Of a DNA stretch of 7,814 nt, positions 5,210 through 7,814 are shown piece by piece (positions within the stretch are counted from its first letter, which is position 1; every line of letters begins with the position of its first letter). A program made the translations under genes and the position numbers. The notes beneath the pieces are model-generated. The model was not told where the DNA came from. It did not search any database and was given only the letters and a program-made list of their open reading frames with translations. The stretch is from contig CALEJX010000087.1 in the NCBI GenBank assembly GCA_937898375.1, forward strand, positions 1-7,814. The letters run 5' to 3'. This DNA comes from an uncultured Ruminococcus sp. (GTDB lineage: Bacteria > Bacillota > Clostridia > Oscillospirales > Ruminococcaceae).

Positions 5210-5727
5210 TGCTTGCAATAAGACCCGTGACCTATGAGGTAGAGACCTCGCTTTCGCCGAAAAGAGTTCTCAGAAAGCTTGACGGCGACCTTATCGAGCA
5301 TAGACCGACTATAAACATTCTCTCCCAAAGCAAGTTCATGAAGAACCACCGTGACGATACCATTTTCTATGGCTACCGCACAGACGCCGAAAGCTTTCAG
5401 ATATTCCACCACACCGCTAAAAAGCGTGACGGCGGCTCAACAGGCTTTTACGGCAAAGTAGAAAAGACCCCCAACGGCTCTAGGATATACGGCAAGTTCA
5501 GAAAGCCTATCTATGCCTATGTTGTGGGCGTGATATGGACAGTGCTTGTGCTTTTTCTGACCCTTATGCTTGTGGCGCTTGGAGAAAGAACAGGCGCAGT
5601 ATGCTTTGTCGCAATATGGCTCGTGGGATTGTTCCTAATGTTCTGGGACAACAAGAAGAAGTTCGTCAGAGCCTATCTCGACAGCTTCCCGCCAGCCGTG
5701 AGCAAAACAGACGAAAGCGAAAATTAA
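5209..5727 (+). CDS. Predicted two-helix membrane protein, unknown function
   Basis: A 172-residue protein with a soluble N-terminal part (1-100) and two hydrophobic segments at about 102-125 and 129-146, joined by a very short turn (GERT), followed by a basic loop (DNKKKFVRAY) and a polar tail. This hairpin topology puts both ends on the same side, most likely the cytoplasm since the flanking residues are basic (KFRKP before, KKK after). The N-terminal domain contains GFYGKV and GSRIYGKFRKP, beta-rich repeats seen in several uncharacterised Firmicute membrane proteins. I cannot name a family. It starts within the stop codon of the preceding gene (TAATG), with AAGGA about 9 nt upstream, so the two are probably translationally coupled. 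aspS follows after 44 bp. Confidence 0.8.
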   Translation: MLAIRPVTYEVETSLSPKRVLRKLDGDLIEHRPTINILSQSKFMKNHRDDTIFYGYRTDAESFQIFHHTAKKRDGGSTGFYGKVEKTPNGSRIYGKFRKPIYAYVVGVIWTVLVLFLTLMLVALGERTGAVCFVAIWLVGLFLMFWDNKKKFVRAYLDSFPPAVSKTDESEN

Positions 5728-5771
5728 TTTTATCCATTCAAATAAACCCAAAGAAAAGGAAGTAATGTAAA

Positions 5772-7550
5772 ATGAAACTTGATACAATGAAGGGCTTGCG
5801 CAGGACCCATTACTGCGGCGAAGTGCCTGAAACTGAGCAGGAAGTCGTTGTATGCGGCTTTGCCGACAGAGTAAGAGATATGGGCAACCTTATCTTTATC
5901 AACCTCCGTGACAGAACAGGACTTGTACAGCTTGCATTCAATGACGAAACAGACAGAGCCGTTTTTGAAAAGGCTCAGCTTGTAAAAAGCGAGTATGTCC
6001 TCATGGCAAAAGGTATGGTGCGCCCTCGTGAGAGCGTGAACGAAAAGCTCAAAACAGGTAAGATAGAAGTTGCCGTAACAGACCTGAGAATACTCTCAAA
6101 GGCTGAAACAACGCCGTTTGAGGTCACAAATTCAGATAAGGTGAACGATGAGCTTAAGCTCAAATACCGCTACCTTGACCTTAGAAATCCAAAGCTTCAG
6201 AAAAATATCATCACCCGTCATAAGATAGCTCAGATAACAAGAGAGTATTTCTATGACAACGGCTTCCTTGAGATAGAAACCCCTATGATGATGAAGTCCA
6301 CCCCTGAGGGCGCAAGAGATTACCTCGTTCCGTCAAGAGTTCACGCAGGCAAGTTCTATGCCCTGCCGCAGTCACCACAGATATACAAGCAGCTCCTTAT
6401 GATATCAGGCTATGACAGATATATCCAGCTTGCGAGATGTTTCCGTGACGAAGACCTCAGAGCCGACAGACAGCCTGAGTTCACACAGATAGACCTTGAA
6501 ATGTCCTTTGTCGATCAGGAGGATATCCAAGCTTGTATCGAGGGCTATATCGAAAAGCTTTTCAAAGAAATACTCGGCGTAGAAGTAACTCTCCCACTGC
6601 CAAGACTTACATTTGCAGACGCTATGAATCGTTACGGCTCTGATAAGCCTGATACACGTTTCGGAATGGAGATACAGGATATCACAGACACAGTTAAGGA
6701 TATCGACTTTGTTGTATTCAAGTCAGCTATCGAAGCAGGCGGCTCAGTTCGTGCAATAAACGTCAAGGGCGGCGCAGCAACATACACAAGGAAAGAGATA
6801 GACAAGCTTGTTGAACACGCAAAGGGCATAGGCGCAAAGGGTCTTGCATATATCCGCTGGGCAGACGAGCCAAACTGCTCATTCAAGAAGTTCCTCGGCG
6901 AGGGCGATCTTGACAAGATAAATGCAGCCACAGGAGCAGAAAAGGGCGACCTTATCCTTATCTGCGCAGACAAGAACAAGGTAGTTCTTCCAACTTTGGG
7001 CGCACTTAGACTTATCTGCGGAAAGCGTCTTGGCGTTATCCCAGAGGGCAAGTTCAATTTTGTATGGATAACAGAAATGCCGTTCTTTGAGTATGATGAC
7101 GAGAACGACACATGGGTAGCAGCGCACCACCCATTCACAATGCCAATGGAGGAGTGTCTTGACTATCTTGACACCGACCCTGCAAACGTCCGTGCAAAGG
7201 CATGGGATCTTGTCCTCAACGGCACAGAGCTTTCATCAGGCTCAATGAGAATAACAGATTTTGAGCTTCAGCAGAGAATGTTTGAAGCCCTCGGCATGAC
7301 AGACGATGAGATAGAAGCAAAGTTCGGCTTCCTCGTAGACGCATATCGTTACGCCGCACCACCACACGGCGGCATGGGCATAGGACTTGACAGACTTTCC
7401 ATGATAATCTGCAACGCCGACAGCCTGAGAGATGTAATAGCGTTCCCAAAAGTACAGAACGCCAGCGAGCTTATGAGTGCTTGTCCGTCCACCGTAGACG
7501 AAAAGCAGCTCGAAGAGCTTCACATCAAGACCACAGAGACAGAAGAATAA
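5772..7550 (+). CDS. aspS: Aspartyl-tRNA synthetase
   Basis: Class IIb synthetase that charges tRNA-Asp; cytoplasmic dimer. The 592 residues match the bacterial type. Domains: an OB-fold anticodon-binding domain (about 1-110, with VCGFADRVRDMGNLIFINLRD), the catalytic core with motif 1 FLEIETPMM (165-173), motif 2 RCFRDEDLRADRQPEFTQID (222-241), and motif 3 GGMGIGLDRLSM (533-544), and the bacterial GAD insertion at about 290-420. FLEIETP, QSPQIYKQLLM (200-210) and the intact FRDED show a functional active site. The position matching His31 of the non-discriminating Pseudomonas enzyme is Met37; this does not settle whether it also charges tRNA-Asn. The ribosome site AGGA (5757-5760) is 11 nt from the ATG, and a start-stop ATGTAA lies between them. 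It is the last gene of the unit and matches the T-box specifier. Confidence 0.97.
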   Translation: MKLDTMKGLRRTHYCGEVPETEQEVVVCGFADRVRDMGNLIFINLRDRTGLVQLAFNDETDRAVFEKAQLVKSEYVLMAKGMVRPRESVNEKLKTGKIEVAVTDLRILSKAETTPFEVTNSDKVNDELKLKYRYLDLRNPKLQKNIITRHKIAQITREYFYDNGFLEIETPMMMKSTPEGARDYLVPSRVHAGKFYALPQSPQIYKQLLMISGYDRYIQLARCFRDEDLRADRQPEFTQIDLEMSFVDQEDIQACIEGYIEKLFKEILGVEVTLPLPRLTFADAMNRYGSDKPDTRFGMEIQDITDTVKDIDFVVFKSAIEAGGSVRAINVKGGAATYTRKEIDKLVEHAKGIGAKGLAYIRWADEPNCSFKKFLGEGDLDKINAATGAEKGDLILICADKNKVVLPTLGALRLICGKRLGVIPEGKFNFVWITEMPFFEYDDENDTWVAAHHPFTMPMEECLDYLDTDPANVRAKAWDLVLNGTELSSGSMRITDFELQQRMFEALGMTDDEIEAKFGFLVDAYRYAAPPHGGMGIGLDRLSMIICNADSLRDVIAFPKVQNASELMSACPSTVDEKQLEELHIKTTETEE

Positions 7551-7563
7551 TTCCCACAAACGC

Positions 7564-7598
7564 AAACAGGACAGCTCATATGGGCTGTCCTGTTTTTT
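7564..7598 (+). terminator. Intrinsic terminator after aspS
   Basis: A perfect 12-bp stem, AAACAGGACAGC (7564-7575) with GCTGTCCTGTTT (7584-7595), an 8-nt loop, and a T-run at 7593-7598. It begins 13 bp after the aspS stop codon and closes the operon. Confidence 0.95.
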
Positions 7599-7626
7599 GT
7601 TATCCTGCACAATTTTGCGTGTACTG

Positions 7627-7642
7627 ATTTGTGCAAACAAAT
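7627..7642. repeat. Small perfect inverted repeat
   Basis: ATTTGT (7627-7632) and ACAAAT (7637-7642) around GCAA. It contains TTGTGCAAA, also present at 819-826 (TTGTGCAA) upstream of the minD-like promoter. Too short for a firm role; a regulator half-site pair is possible. Confidence 0.3.
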
Positions 7643-7675
7643 GATTTATGATTTAATTTGGCAATATTTCTGCAA

Positions 7676-7698
7676 TTGTTGCATTTTTTATGCAACAA
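7676..7698. promoter_or_regulatory. 9-bp inverted repeat around T5, possible operator
   Basis: TTGTTGCAT (7676-7684) and ATGCAACAA (7690-7698) are perfectly complementary and separated by TTTTT. The format matches the 868-887 palindrome (arms around a T-run, upstream of a transcribed leader). The right arm is followed by A-rich sequence rather than T, so plus-strand termination is not expected. On the minus strand a run TTTTGTTG precedes it. The role is an inference. Confidence 0.35.
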
Positions 7699-7700
7699 AA

Positions 7701-7814
7701 GGGGTGATTTTCGTGTATAAGTAGAAAGCGTTTTGATACTTGCGGGCACGTACAAGCCATGCGACTTAGTGAAACCGAGGTGCGTTTCTGGAACAGGCTG
7801 TAGAGTACTTGTAT
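7701..7814 (+). ncRNA. Candidate structured RNA, cut by window edge
   Basis: No gene is seen here, but helices can be drawn: TACAAG (7751-7756) with CTTGTA (7808-7813), GCC (7756-7758) with GGC (7796-7798), and GAAAC (7771-7775) with GTTTC (7784-7788). CTTG at 7739-7742 can instead pair with CAAG (7753-7756), giving a mutually exclusive fold. A TATAAG hexamer (7716-7721) could be a -10 box, but no good -35 is present. GGGGTGAT (7701-7708) resembles a strong Shine-Dalgarno and sits before GTG-TAT-AAG-TAG (7713-7724). The element may be a riboswitch, leader or ncRNA continuing past 7814. The class is not recognised. Confidence 0.35.

Noticed and set aside
5535..5765. Plus-strand frame overlapping the membrane-protein gene in another phase
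   Set aside because: The gene at 5209-5727 has a ribosome site, coupling and clear membrane segments; this frame has neither a ribosome site nor protein-like composition.
6632..7138. Minus-strand frame of 168 codons inside aspS
   Set aside because: Antisense shadow of the conserved aspS GAD and catalytic regions, with no ribosome site or family pattern.
7657..7814. Minus-strand frame open from the window edge to about 7660
   Set aside because: About 50 codons, Cys/Ser-rich and not protein-like, no downstream gene features, and it passes through the T-run palindrome. More likely a chance frame over structured RNA, though a partial gene cannot be fully excluded.
7741..7814. tRNA, SRP RNA, tmRNA or RNase P RNA at the right edge
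   Set aside because: No T-arm GTTCRANYC box or cloverleaf, and none of the conserved cores of the other RNAs could be recognised.
1..7814. CRISPR array, prophage, transposon or defence system
   Set aside because: No regularly spaced repeat array, no transposase, integrase or phage gene, and no nuclease, toxin-antitoxin or defence-type domains were seen in any supported gene.

Overview
The window looks like chromosomal DNA from a Clostridia-type Firmicute, most likely a Ruminococcus-like member of the Oscillospiraceae. This is inferred from the strong AGGAG-type ribosome sites, a class I T-box leader, the minD-mgsA adjacency, a hisS/aspS aminoacyl-tRNA synthetase cluster, and a DUF4830-like lipid-anchored or membrane-anchored small protein. 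No phage genes, transposase, CRISPR array, tRNA or rRNA was found. The species cannot be fixed from sequence reading alone.

Left part (1-1075). The left edge carries GC-rich palindromes and a short tandem repeat, then a minus-strand gene for a small single-pass membrane protein (166-621). An AT-rich divergent intergenic region follows. It holds a 20-bp palindrome, a good sigma-A promoter with extended -10 (893-920), and a roughly 120-nt leader that folds on paper into a nested, multi-branched RNA ending at the start region of the next gene.

Middle (1076-2322). A MinD-like P-loop ATPase without the usual MinD C-terminal membrane-targeting tail is followed by mgsA (methylglyoxal synthase). This appears to be a remnant of the clostridial minCDE-rodA-mgsA neighbourhood, without minC or minE in view.

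Right part (2339-7598). A complete T-box leader with a GAC (Asp) specifier and its terminator precedes a ydcF-like DUF218 gene, hisS, two small uncharacterised genes packed tightly behind hisS, and aspS, and the unit ends at a perfect 12-bp-stem intrinsic terminator. The ydcF-like gene lies between the T-box and hisS and is bracketed by two identical 26-bp palindromic repeats, so it looks like a later insertion into an older T-box-hisS-aspS operon. The T-box would let uncharged tRNA-Asp raise expression of aspS and, with it, hisS.

The last ~200 bp (7599-7814) are non-coding as far as can be seen. They contain two perfect inverted repeats, a strong Shine-Dalgarno-like sequence in front of a three-codon frame, and the start of a base-pairable RNA with mutually exclusive helices, cut by the window edge. 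The best candidates for something undescribed are the structured leader in front of the minD-like gene and the structured RNA at the right edge.
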